A stretch of DNA of 5,434 nucleotides. Origin: Chloroflexota bacterium. GTDB lineage: Bacteria; Chloroflexota; Dehalococcoidia; UBA3495. The DNA is taken from assembly GCA_002697005.1 (NCBI GenBank), contig NZUD01000010.1, positions 40,983 to 46,416 of the forward strand, given 5' to 3'. Both the position numbers and the translations under genes were made by a program. Positions 1 to 5,434 of the stretch are shown one piece after another. Within the stretch, counting starts at the first letter, position 1. Each line of letters opens with the position of its first letter. A model generated the notes under the pieces. It was given only the letters and a program-made list of their open reading frames with translations, was not told where the DNA came from and did not search any database.

Positions 1-1518
1 ACTTCGGAAGCGGCGTCGATGGCAGGTACTCTTGGGCTTGGTAAGCTAGTGATGCTTTATGACGACAATGAGATTTCCATCGAGGGCAATACCGATATCA
101 CCTTCCGGGAAAACGTCGGACAGCGCTTCCACGCATACGGTTGGCACGTAATCAACAACATCGATGGGAATGACATGGAAGCAGTTTCGACCGCCATCGC
201 CACGGCGAAAGCTGAGACGGAAAAGCCAACCCTAATCGTTTGCACCACAGTGATCGGTTACGGCAGCCCCAACAAAGCGGGGACAGCTTCGGCACACGGA
301 GACCCTCTTGGCGATGATGAAGTGAGTCTAGCCAAAGAAAACCTGGAGTGGGAGCCTACCGAATCGTTCTTCGTGCCTCCTGAGGTTAGCGTTCACTTGG
401 GACGGGCTTCCGAGGAAGGAAGGACCCGACAAGCAGACTGGAACTCTGCTTTTAGTGAATTCCGAGAGGCATTTCCCGAAGAGGCCCAACAACTTGACGA
501 CGCCCTGCAAGGACGCTTGCCCGCCGGCTGGGAAGATGCTCTGAATGGGATGTTCGAAAATTCCGACCCCATAGCAACTCGATCAGCCTCTGGCCAAGTA
601 ATGAACGCAATCTCCAAAGGCGTTCCTGCGTTCCTTGGCGGATCCGCAGACTTGGCACCGTCTACCAGGACTCACCTTAGCGACCGGGGTGACATTGGTG
701 GTGGAAATTTCTCTGGCCACAACTTGCATTTTGGCGTTAGGGAGCATGCCATGGGGGCCGTAGCCAACGGTTTGGCATTGCACGGTGGGGCCATCCCTTA
801 CACCGCCACCTTCCTTGTTTTTTCAGACTACATGCGCCCCGCCATACGCTTGGGCGCACTGATGGGACAGCAAGTCATCTACGTGTTCTCTCACGACTCG
901 ATCGGCGTTGGTGAAGATGGCCCAACGCATCAGCCGATTGAGCACCTCATGTCTTTACGAGAGATACCTGGTTTGGTGGTAAGCCGGCCCGCCGATGCCA
1001 CTGAAACTGTTGAGGCATGGCGCGCGGCGCTTACGCGCCAGGACGGCCCAACCGCTATGGCCTTCACCCGGCAGAATCTTCCGGTGCTGGACCGGTCCAA
1101 ATTGCCATCAGCCGCCGGTGTTCTTAGGGGCGGTTACACCCTTTGGGAAAGTAGTGATTCTCCTCAAGTAGTGCTCATCGCGACGGGGTCCGAGGTACAT
1201 ATAGCCCTTGAAGCGGGGCAAACACTGGAACACGACGGGATTTCATCCAGGGTCGTATCTATGCCTTCATGGGAGGTCTTTGATGACCAACCAAAGGAAT
1301 ACCGAGACCTAGTCCTACCCCCTTCTCTTCGCGCGCGTGTTTCAGTGGAAGCTGGGACTACCAAGGGATGGGAACGGTACGTCGGTTTGGACGGCGCTTC
1401 CGTAGGCATGAACTCGTATGGCGCCTCCGCTCCTGCTGGTATTCTCTACGAGAATTTCGGCATCACCGCGGAGGCGGTCGCCAGCGAGGCCCGTAGATTG
1501 GTCAACGGGAGAAGCTAA
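1..1518 (+). CDS. tkt: Transketolase, 5'-truncated by the window edge
   Basis: Thiamine-diphosphate enzyme that moves two-carbon ketol units between sugar phosphates in the cytosolic non-oxidative pentose phosphate pathway. The frame is open from base 1, and the first residues (TSEAASMAG) align inside the family, so the ATG at 19 is an internal methionine and not the start. About 160 N-terminal residues, including the GDG of the cofactor motif, lie upstream; 505 codons remain. Visible landmarks, numbered from base 1: the YDDNEISIEG segment closing the cofactor motif; GSPNKAGT followed by a conserved His (H99); GGSADLAPS; the GVREHAMGA block with the catalytic Glu (E248) that activates the cofactor; SHDSIGVGEDGPTHQP with active-site His (H298); and the C-terminal domain with IATGSEV and VEAG. 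The reading frame is intact and ends at TAA 1516-1518. The next gene begins 380 bases later. Family assignment is very secure; a DXS or pyruvate dehydrogenase E1 identity is excluded by the SPNKAGT and GGSADL motifs. Confidence 0.97.
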   Translation, partial: TSEAASMAGTLGLGKLVMLYDDNEISIEGNTDITFRENVGQRFHAYGWHVINNIDGNDMEAVSTAIATAKAETEKPTLIVCTTVIGYGSPNKAGTASAHGDPLGDDEVSLAKENLEWEPTESFFVPPEVSVHLGRASEEGRTRQADWNSAFSEFREAFPEEAQQLDDALQGRLPAGWEDALNGMFENSDPIATRSASGQVMNAISKGVPAFLGGSADLAPSTRTHLSDRGDIGGGNFSGHNLHFGVREHAMGAVANGLALHGGAIPYTATFLVFSDYMRPAIRLGALMGQQVIYVFSHDSIGVGEDGPTHQPIEHLMSLREIPGLVVSRPADATETVEAWRAALTRQDGPTAMAFTRQNLPVLDRSKLPSAAGVLRGGYTLWESSDSPQVVLIATGSEVHIALEAGQTLEHDGISSRVVSMPSWEVFDDQPKEYRDLVLPPSLRARVSVEAGTTKGWERYVGLDGASVGMNSYGASAPAGILYENFGITAEAVASEARRLVNGRS

Positions 1519-1551
1519 CTCCAGCCCTCGGCTCTTGCCAAGCTGCGGTGT

Positions 1552-1577
1552 CCATCTTGCTTGTGGATCAAGATTGG
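1552..1577 (+). other. Weak hairpin downstream of the transketolase gene
   Basis: CCATCTTG (1552-1559) can pair with CAAGA-T-TGG (1569-1577): eight base pairs with one bulged T and a 9-base loop, starting 33 bases after the transketolase stop. The position suits a terminator, but the stem is only moderately GC-rich and the following bases (TTGGTTAG) are not a clean T tract. It could equally be chance. Confidence 0.2.
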
Positions 1578-1829
1578 TTGGTTAGACTGTATCGTGATTT
1601 GCCTCGGATCAATCCCAGTCGTTTGTTTGGATACTCTAGACGCCGGCCAGCCGGCAGACTTCACCGATGAAGCCACCTTCGGCGGCACCCTACCATTGGT
1701 ATTCAATTATTCCGGTTTGGACCAAATGCCTCGTTGTACCCTATCCGGAGGCTCACACCAATCCAACCACCTAAGAATGCGTACATCAACGAAAAATCAA
1801 CTTGTTTATTTAGGGGATTAATGACTTGA

Positions 1830-1857
1830 TTGACTGTTGGCCAATCGATGGTTTGAT
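1830..1857 (+). promoter_or_regulatory. Candidate sigma70-type promoter for gnd
   Basis: TTGACT (1830-1835, five of six bases of the -35 consensus) is followed after 16 bases by TTTGAT (1852-1857, four of six of the -10 consensus). Transcription would begin near 1864, about 35 bases before the GTG start. The spacer contains the palindrome TTGGCCAA (1837-1844), a possible operator. The -10 is weak, so the call is tentative. Confidence 0.35.
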
Positions 1858-1881
1858 AGCAACAAGAACTGTTAACCATAA

Positions 1882-1890
1882 GAAAAGGAG
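1882..1890 (+). promoter_or_regulatory. Ribosome binding site fixing the GTG start of gnd
   Basis: The purine run AAAAGGAG (ending at 1890) lies eight bases before GTG 1899. This decides for the GTG over the ATG at 1911, which would remove the first beta strand of the nucleotide-binding fold. Confidence 0.8.
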
Positions 1891-1898
1891 TTGGATTC

Positions 1899-2807
1899 GT
1901 GGAACTGGGAATGATTGGCCTGGGGCGAATGGGCGGCAACATGGCCCAACGGTTGGTGATCAGCGGACACCGAGTAGTCACCTATGATCGGGATACCGAT
2001 GCAGTCACGGCCAGCGCTGACTTTGGCGGAGAAGGAGCGGGATCCCTAGAAGACATGGTATCCCGCCTGGCGCTCCCGCGAGCGGTGTGGATCATGGTAC
2101 CAGCCGGTCAACCCACTGAAGACATAATAGATGAGATTACTCAACTGCTCAGCCCCGGGGACGCTATCTTGGACGGAGGCAACGCCAACTATAAAGACAC
2201 CATGCGCCGAGGCGAGAAACTAGCAGCACGAGCTATCGATTTCATTGACGTCGGCACCAGTGGCGGCATATGGGGCTTGACCGAGGGCTATTCTCTGATG
2301 GTTGGCGGCGATGAAACGGCAGTTAAGCGCCTAGAGCCCATCTTCCACACCCTGGCCCCTGCGCCTGACAAGGGGTATAACCGGGTCGGACCGATTGGAG
2401 CAGGCCACTTCACCAAGATGGTCCATAACGGGGTGGAATACGGCCTTATGCAAGCCTATGCAGAGGGATTTGAATTACTGGCCGCCAAAGAGGATTTCAA
2501 CTTCGACTTGCCGGCCATCGCCCAAACGTGGTCTCACGGCAGCGTGGTCCGTTCTTGGCTGCTCGACCTGGCTGCTGATGCCCTGAAAGAAGACCCCGAA
2601 TTAGAGTCTCTGGAATCATATGTGGACGACTCCGGGGAAGGCCGTTGGGCCGTTCAGGAATCGGTAGATCTGGCCGTCCCTATACCTGTTATCACTATGT
2701 CGCTTCAAGCCAGGTTCCGCTCGCGGCAAAACCAACCTTTTGGCGGTCGCCTGTTGGCGGCTTTGAGGAACCAATTCGGCGGGCATTCCGTCCGCAAGTC
2801 CGGATAA
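1899..2807 (+). CDS. gnd: 6-phosphogluconate dehydrogenase (decarboxylating), short type
   Basis: Oxidatively decarboxylates 6-phosphogluconate to ribulose 5-phosphate in the cytosolic pentose phosphate pathway. At 302 residues it belongs to the short (about 300-residue) class, not the roughly 470-residue class. It starts at GTG. An N-terminal Rossmann fold carries GLGRMG (residues 7-12); the second strand ends in YDRD, with acidic D30 where NADP-specific long enzymes usually have Asn-Arg, which suggests NAD+ use (inference). Then follow DGGNANY (92-98), the substrate loop DVGTSGGIWG (117-126), and GHFTKMVHNGVEYG with the catalytic Lys (K173) and Glu (E180). The all-helical C-terminal domain ends with RFRSRQ and LRNQFGGH, both typical of the class. 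It is complete, with no frameshift. It sits between transketolase and the GH15 gene on the same strand. A general 3-hydroxyacid dehydrogenase is unlikely given the HNGVEYG motif. Confidence 0.95.
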   Translation: MELGMIGLGRMGGNMAQRLVISGHRVVTYDRDTDAVTASADFGGEGAGSLEDMVSRLALPRAVWIMVPAGQPTEDIIDEITQLLSPGDAILDGGNANYKDTMRRGEKLAARAIDFIDVGTSGGIWGLTEGYSLMVGGDETAVKRLEPIFHTLAPAPDKGYNRVGPIGAGHFTKMVHNGVEYGLMQAYAEGFELLAAKEDFNFDLPAIAQTWSHGSVVRSWLLDLAADALKEDPELESLESYVDDSGEGRWAVQESVDLAVPIPVITMSLQARFRSRQNQPFGGRLLAALRNQFGGHSVRKSG

Positions 2808-2865
2808 CATCCATGGTCTCAGCCAGACGATGCCATTGGACGCGAAAGCACCGAATAAGCAGATA

Positions 2866-2924
2866 GAATCTTCGGAAAATATGGATGGCGTTGGCGGCAG
2901 GCTAATGCACCAAACTGAAGATTC
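2866..2924 (+). repeat. Inverted repeat in the leader of the GH15 gene
   Basis: GAATCTTC (2866-2873) and GAAGATTC (2917-2924) are perfect reverse complements separated by 43 bases. Inside them a weaker TTGG (2891-2894) and CCAA (2909-2912) pair could stack. The right arm touches the Shine-Dalgarno sequence GAGGAG (2925-2930), so pairing in the mRNA could affect ribosome access. The left arm also overlaps a -10-like TAGAAT (2864-2869), for which I find no -35 at a good distance. The arms are short, so chance is not excluded. Confidence 0.4.
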
Positions 2925-2930
2925 GAGGAG
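2925..2930 (+). promoter_or_regulatory. Ribosome binding site fixing the TTG start of the GH15 gene
   Basis: GAGGAG lies nine bases before TTG 2940. Two stop codons, TAATAA (2931-2936), follow it directly; the second is in the frame of the gene, so no upstream start is possible and the TTG is the first available initiator. Confidence 0.8.
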
Positions 2931-2939
2931 TAATAATCA

Positions 2940-4754
2940 TTGACATATAAACCGATACACGACTACGGCCTTATCGGAGACATGCACGGTTCAGCCCTTG
3001 TTGGGGCCGATGGCTCCATTGACTGGTGTTGCATCCCCAGATTCGATTCAGCAGCATTCCTGAGCCGCATACTCGACTCCACTAAAGGCGGCTACTTCAA
3101 ACTCTGGCCTACCGGTGTCGCCAGGTCAAGCCGGCGCTATTTACCAAACACCAACATCCTGGAGACTAGCTTCACGACTGGAACCGGTTCGGGTTTTCTG
3201 TTGGACTTCATGCCTGTCCACCGCTATTCATCGCTCCCCCGAAACCCCTTGGAAAACACGGGCTTCCAAGGGGTTGTCCGCATCCTTCAATGCACTCAGG
3301 GCCGACTGGACTTCGAGATGGAATGCTGCCCAAGGTTTGATTATGGGACAATCGTACCTTATTCATCACTGAGCGGCCCTCACACTGGCATAGCCCGTGG
3401 CGATTCCGATGCGGTTTCTGTCTATTGCTCGGCTCAACTATCTGTGGTTAACGACGGCTTTCAGGCCGATGGTGCAATCTTAGAAGGTGGGAAGTTATAC
3501 GCAACTGTCTCAAATCAAATGTCGTGCTCACATAGCCCTGAACCCTTACACTCGACTGAATTGGAAAAGGAACTGGCGGACACCGCAGCGTTCTGGGAGG
3601 CCTGGGCAGCTATGTGTACCTTCCAAGGCGAACACCATGAAGCTGTGCTCCGGAGCGCACTCACCCTGAAGGCCCTAACCTATGCACCTTCAGGAGGACT
3701 GGTGGCTGCACCCACAACGTCCCTGCCAGAGGCCATCGGCGGCAAGCGTAACTGGGATTACCGCTACACATGGATCAGGGATGCCACATTCGCCATATAT
3801 GCGTTGTCTATCATTGGCTACACCGAAGAGGGCCAGGATTTCAAAGACTGGCTGGAACGGACCACGTCGGGCAAGGCCACAGACTTGCAGGTGATGTACG
3901 GTCTGGGTGGCGAACGGGATCTAAAAGAGCTTGAGATTCCGGAATTGGACGGCTACCGACTTTCCCGCCCGGTGCGAGTCGGTAACCAGGCTTATTCCCA
4001 GTTCCAGTTGGACATATACGGCGAGATCATGGACTCTGCTCATATCTTCCGTAAGTTCGGAGGGGCGGTCGACTCCGAGTATTGGGGTTATCTGCGGAAG
4101 GTGGTGAACTTCGTCATCGCCCATTGGAACGAGCCGGACGAAGGCATATGGGAAACCAGGGCCGGCCGTCAGCACTTTGTTTTCTCAAAAGTCATGTGCT
4201 GGGTTGCCATGGATCGGGCCATCCGGGCAGCAACTGACCTAGGGCTGCCGGGCGATATCGGACATTGGAAGGATGTCCGTGAACAAATCCATGCAGAGAT
4301 CTTAGAAAAAGGATATTCGCAAGAAAAGCAGGCATTCGTCCAGTCCTATGGCAGCAAAAATCTGGACGCATCCAGTCTGATGATGCCATTGGTCGGCTTC
4401 CTGCCTGCCACCGACGTGAAGATGGAGTCCACCATCAGAGCAATCCAAGCCGAACTGACCAGTCCTAAGGGCTTCGTGTACCGCTATAAGGACTATGACG
4501 ACGGCTTGGATGGAACAGAAGGTTCCTTCATCATCTGCACGTTCTGGCTCGCAGATAACCTGATCCAGCTTGGTGAAATAGATGCCGCCCGCAAAGTGTT
4601 CGACTCGGCCATGACCTGCGCTAATGACCTCGGTCTTCTCAGTGAGGAGTTCGACACTGAAACCGGAGAAATGCTGGGCAATTTCCCTCAAGCTTTCTCT
4701 CACCTGGCAATGATAAACACCGCCGTCCATCTGCAAGAAGCGGCCGATGGTTAA
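2940..4754 (+). CDS. Glycoside hydrolase family 15 protein (trehalase/glucoamylase type)
   Basis: Inverting alpha-glucosidase of the GH15 family, releasing glucose from trehalose, maltodextrins or glycogen-like glucans. It is full length at 604 residues, with a TTG start. The N-terminal beta-sandwich domain (about 1-220) opens with IHDYGLIGD and DGSIDW and carries YLPNTNILET (67-76). The (alpha/alpha)6 catalytic barrel (about 235-600) shows APTTSLPE, RNWDYRYTWIRDA (270-282), PVRVGNQA...QLDIYGE (344-362), EPDEGIWE with the presumed acid Glu within D400-E405, EGSF with the presumed base Glu E527, and GNFPQAFSHL (580-589). No signal peptide or membrane segment is present, so it should act in the cytosol. 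It follows gnd by 132 bases, consistent with feeding glucose toward the pentose phosphate pathway. The N-terminal domain and motifs resemble the group that includes mycobacterial trehalase, but substrate cannot be settled by reading. Family confidence is high; trehalase versus glucoamylase is open. Confidence 0.93.
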   Translation: MTYKPIHDYGLIGDMHGSALVGADGSIDWCCIPRFDSAAFLSRILDSTKGGYFKLWPTGVARSSRRYLPNTNILETSFTTGTGSGFLLDFMPVHRYSSLPRNPLENTGFQGVVRILQCTQGRLDFEMECCPRFDYGTIVPYSSLSGPHTGIARGDSDAVSVYCSAQLSVVNDGFQADGAILEGGKLYATVSNQMSCSHSPEPLHSTELEKELADTAAFWEAWAAMCTFQGEHHEAVLRSALTLKALTYAPSGGLVAAPTTSLPEAIGGKRNWDYRYTWIRDATFAIYALSIIGYTEEGQDFKDWLERTTSGKATDLQVMYGLGGERDLKELEIPELDGYRLSRPVRVGNQAYSQFQLDIYGEIMDSAHIFRKFGGAVDSEYWGYLRKVVNFVIAHWNEPDEGIWETRAGRQHFVFSKVMCWVAMDRAIRAATDLGLPGDIGHWKDVREQIHAEILEKGYSQEKQAFVQSYGSKNLDASSLMMPLVGFLPATDVKMESTIRAIQAELTSPKGFVYRYKDYDDGLDGTEGSFIICTFWLADNLIQLGEIDAARKVFDSAMTCANDLGLLSEEFDTETGEMLGNFPQAFSHLAMINTAVHLQEAADG

Positions 4755-4756
4755 TC

Positions 4757-4798
4757 GTTCCTCTCAGGCCAGATCCAGTCGTTAAAAAACCTGGGAAC
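4757..4798 (+). other. Bulged hairpin directly after the GH15 stop codon
   Basis: GTTCC (4757-4761) and CAGG (4765-4768), separated by a 3-base bulge, pair exactly with CCTGGGAAC (4790-4798). The stem has nine base pairs and a 21-base loop, beginning two bases after the TAA stop. The A run (4784-4789) is in the loop and no T tract follows the stem, so it is not a canonical intrinsic terminator. It may mark or protect the 3' end of the transcript. Confidence 0.3.
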
Positions 4799-4869
4799 AT
4801 ACAACTATTGCTACCCTTTCGTTAGAGCAGTATCGTTTCCCTGCTTCATAGACCTCGCCGAGTTCCCAG
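4791..4869 (+). repeat. Inverted repeat competing with the post-GH15 hairpin
   Basis: CTGGGAAC (4791-4798) and GTTCCCAG (4862-4869) are perfect 8-bp reverse complements 63 bases apart. The left arm is the same stretch that closes the hairpin starting at 4757, so the two structures exclude each other. No coding region lies between the arms. Confidence 0.3.
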
Positions 4870-4938
4870 ACAACAAGAATGATTCGGGACCTATACGCTC
4901 CTCATTGTTGATAAAACAAATACCGCCAGCCCGCCATG

Positions 4939-4974
4939 ACCGGTATGCAGAAGGCAGCTGCTGCATATTCCGGT
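4939..4974 (+). repeat. 12-bp bulged inverted repeat upstream of hyuA
   Basis: ACCGGTATGCAG (4939-4950) pairs with CTGCATA-TT-CCGGT (4961-4974): twelve base pairs, one TT bulge and a 10-base loop. It is the strongest dyad in the window and ends 13 bases before the -35 element of the presumed hyuA promoter. It could be a regulator-binding site or a hairpin in a transcript reading in from upstream. No T tract follows, so an intrinsic terminator is unlikely. Confidence 0.5.
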
Positions 4975-5019
4975 ATTCCGCTGCTCTTGCCACTATATTC
5001 CGACCAAAGTATCATTCCG
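4966..5019 (+). repeat. Four ATTCCG direct repeats across the hyuA promoter
   Basis: ATTCCG occurs at 4967-4972, 4975-4980, 4997-5002 and 5014-5019; the first three are preceded by T, the last by C. Start-to-start distances are 8, 22 and 17 bases. Two copies lie upstream of the -35, one is in the spacer and one overlaps the -10. The last copy forms ATTC-C-GAAT (5014-5022), a short palindrome, and ATATTC (4995-5000) mirrors GAATAT (5019-5024). The layout resembles a set of operator half-sites. Confidence 0.4.
4987..5015 (+). promoter_or_regulatory. Candidate sigma70-type promoter for hyuA
   Basis: TTGCCA (4987-4992) and TATCAT (5010-5015) each match five of six consensus bases and are exactly 17 bases apart, the optimal spacing. 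Transcription would start near 5022, leaving a leader of about 26 bases before GTG 5048. This is the best promoter candidate in the window and suggests hyuA is transcribed independently of the sugar genes. Confidence 0.5.
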
Positions 5020-5035
5020 AATATCTTCTAGTTTT

Positions 5036-5040
5036 GAGAG
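5036..5040 (+). promoter_or_regulatory. Ribosome binding site for hyuA
   Basis: GAGAG lies seven bases before GTG 5048. It is only a partial match to the Shine-Dalgarno consensus, weaker than the sites before gnd and the GH15 gene, but supports the start chosen from protein alignment. Confidence 0.5.
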
Positions 5041-5047
5041 CAAGCGA

Positions 5048-5434
5048 GTGCAGAAATTCCGCGTTGGCGTTGATATCGGTGGCACGTTCACCGACATCGT
5101 TTTCTTGGGTGACGACGGCAAGGTGCTGGCCCGCAAAGTGGCTAGCACTCCACACGACTACAGCCTAGCAGTCCTGAACGGCATCAAGAACGGCGTCGAA
5201 GAACTGGGAATCACCGCCCAGATGATTACCGAAGTCAGCCACGGTTTCACGGTAGCCACTAACGCCATCATCGAACAAAAAGGCGCCAAGACCGCTCTCA
5301 TCACTTCTGAAGGTTTCCGGGACGTGCTCGAGTTCCGGCGCAACCGTATCCCCCGACTCTACGACCTCCACTACGAAAAACCTCCTCCACTGGTCAAACG
5401 GCAGTTCCGCCTGGAAGTATCGGAGAGGCTGAAT
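5048..5434 (+). CDS. hyuA: Hydantoinase/oxoprolinase family subunit A, N-terminal part
   Basis: First 129 codons of a HyuA-type protein, a family of ATP-using enzymes that includes N-methylhydantoinase, 5-oxoprolinase and the related acetone/acetophenone carboxylase subunits. They usually work with a HyuB-type partner in the cytosol. The frame runs open through the window end; family members are normally about 650-700 residues, so most of the gene lies downstream. Visible motifs are the actin-like ATPase phosphate-binding loop DIGGTFTD (residues 9-16), HGFTVATNAIIE (65-76) and GFRDVLEFRRNR (89-100), followed by RLYDL, KPPPLV and a closing ERL. The start is GTG 5048, preceded by a modest GAGAG (5036-5040) at seven bases; it places the first beta strand correctly. 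No in-frame stop lies close upstream, but earlier codons do not look like family sequence. Substrate cannot be predicted from this fragment. The 293-base gap and own promoter separate it from the sugar genes. Confidence 0.92.
   Translation, partial: MQKFRVGVDIGGTFTDIVFLGDDGKVLARKVASTPHDYSLAVLNGIKNGVEELGITAQMITEVSHGFTVATNAIIEQKGAKTALITSEGFRDVLEFRRNRIPRLYDLHYEKPPPLVKRQFRLEVSERLN

Larger units (their letters stand above)
1519..1898. other. 380-base intergenic gap without a supported gene
   Basis: No reading frame here combines a ribosome binding site with a recognisable protein. A possible 86-residue frame from TTG 1561 to 1821 lacks a Shine-Dalgarno sequence and resembles nothing I know. Small symmetrical elements are visible: GCCGG-CCAG-CCGGC (1642-1655), the odd palindrome TTTGGACCAAA (1716-1726) and TTGGCCAA (1837-1844). 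The last 70 bases hold the presumed promoter and leader of the 6-phosphogluconate dehydrogenase gene. The rest shows nothing I can assign. Confidence 0.6.

Noticed and set aside
19..21. ATG at 19 as the transketolase start
   Set aside because: The frame is open before it and the preceding residues TSEAAS match the family interior; starting here would delete the first part of the cofactor-binding domain.
1561..1821. 86-residue + strand reading frame from TTG in the tkt-gnd gap
   Set aside because: No Shine-Dalgarno sequence before the start, no recognisable domain, and composition looks like non-coding sequence read in frame.
1703..1981. 92-residue - strand reading frame overlapping the start of gnd
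   Set aside because: Overlaps the promoter, ribosome binding site and first codons of a secure gene; no family resemblance.
4302..4736. 144-residue - strand reading frame inside the GH15 gene
   Set aside because: Lies wholly opposite the conserved catalytic domain, including the EGSF and GNFPQAFSHL motifs; it is a shadow of that gene's codon pattern.
4826..4845. AGCAG/CTGCT hairpin after the GH15 gene
   Set aside because: Five base pairs with a 10-base loop and no T tract; expected by chance at this length.
4905..4919. TTGTT-GATAA-AACAA short dyad, with a -35-like TTGATA at 4908-4913
   Set aside because: Only five AT-rich base pairs with a 5-base loop, and no -10 element at a suitable distance downstream of the TTGATA.
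4905..5168. 87-residue + strand reading frame running into hyuA
   Set aside because: It is in a different frame from hyuA over the overlap, where the HyuA frame shows the DIGGTFTD motif; the frame also crosses the promoter region.

Overview
The window reads as an ordinary bacterial chromosome segment of moderate GC. All four genes lie on the + strand: a 5'-truncated transketolase, a complete short-type 6-phosphogluconate dehydrogenase, a complete glycoside hydrolase family 15 (GH15) enzyme, and the first 129 codons of a hydantoinase/oxoprolinase subunit A (HyuA-like). Mixed GTG/TTG start codons, this gene order and the protein styles would fit a Chloroflexota-type (for example Dehalococcoidia-like) or actinobacterial genome. 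This is an impression from family resemblance, not a computed assignment.

Layout: 1-1518 transketolase (its N-terminal third lies upstream of the window). 1519-1898 is a 380-base gap with no convincing gene; it ends in a plausible promoter and a clear ribosome binding site for 6-phosphogluconate dehydrogenase (GTG start, 1899-2807). 2808-2939 is a 132-base spacer with a perfect 8-bp inverted repeat whose right arm abuts the ribosome binding site of the GH15 gene (TTG start, 2940-4754). 4755-5047 is a 293-base spacer. It holds two alternative hairpins sharing one arm just after the GH15 stop, then a 12-bp bulged hairpin, four ATTCCG repeats and a good sigma70-like promoter ahead of hyuA (GTG start, 5048 to window end).

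How the genes work together: transketolase and 6-phosphogluconate dehydrogenase are the non-oxidative and oxidative arms of the pentose phosphate pathway. The GH15 enzyme has no signal peptide and would release glucose from trehalose or an alpha-glucan inside the cell, feeding the same pathway after phosphorylation. The HyuA-like gene is functionally unrelated, and the promoter signals before it suggest a new transcription unit.

No mobile element, CRISPR array, tRNA, rRNA or plainly novel system is visible. The most interesting material is regulatory: the structured region upstream of hyuA and the inverted repeat before the GH15 gene.
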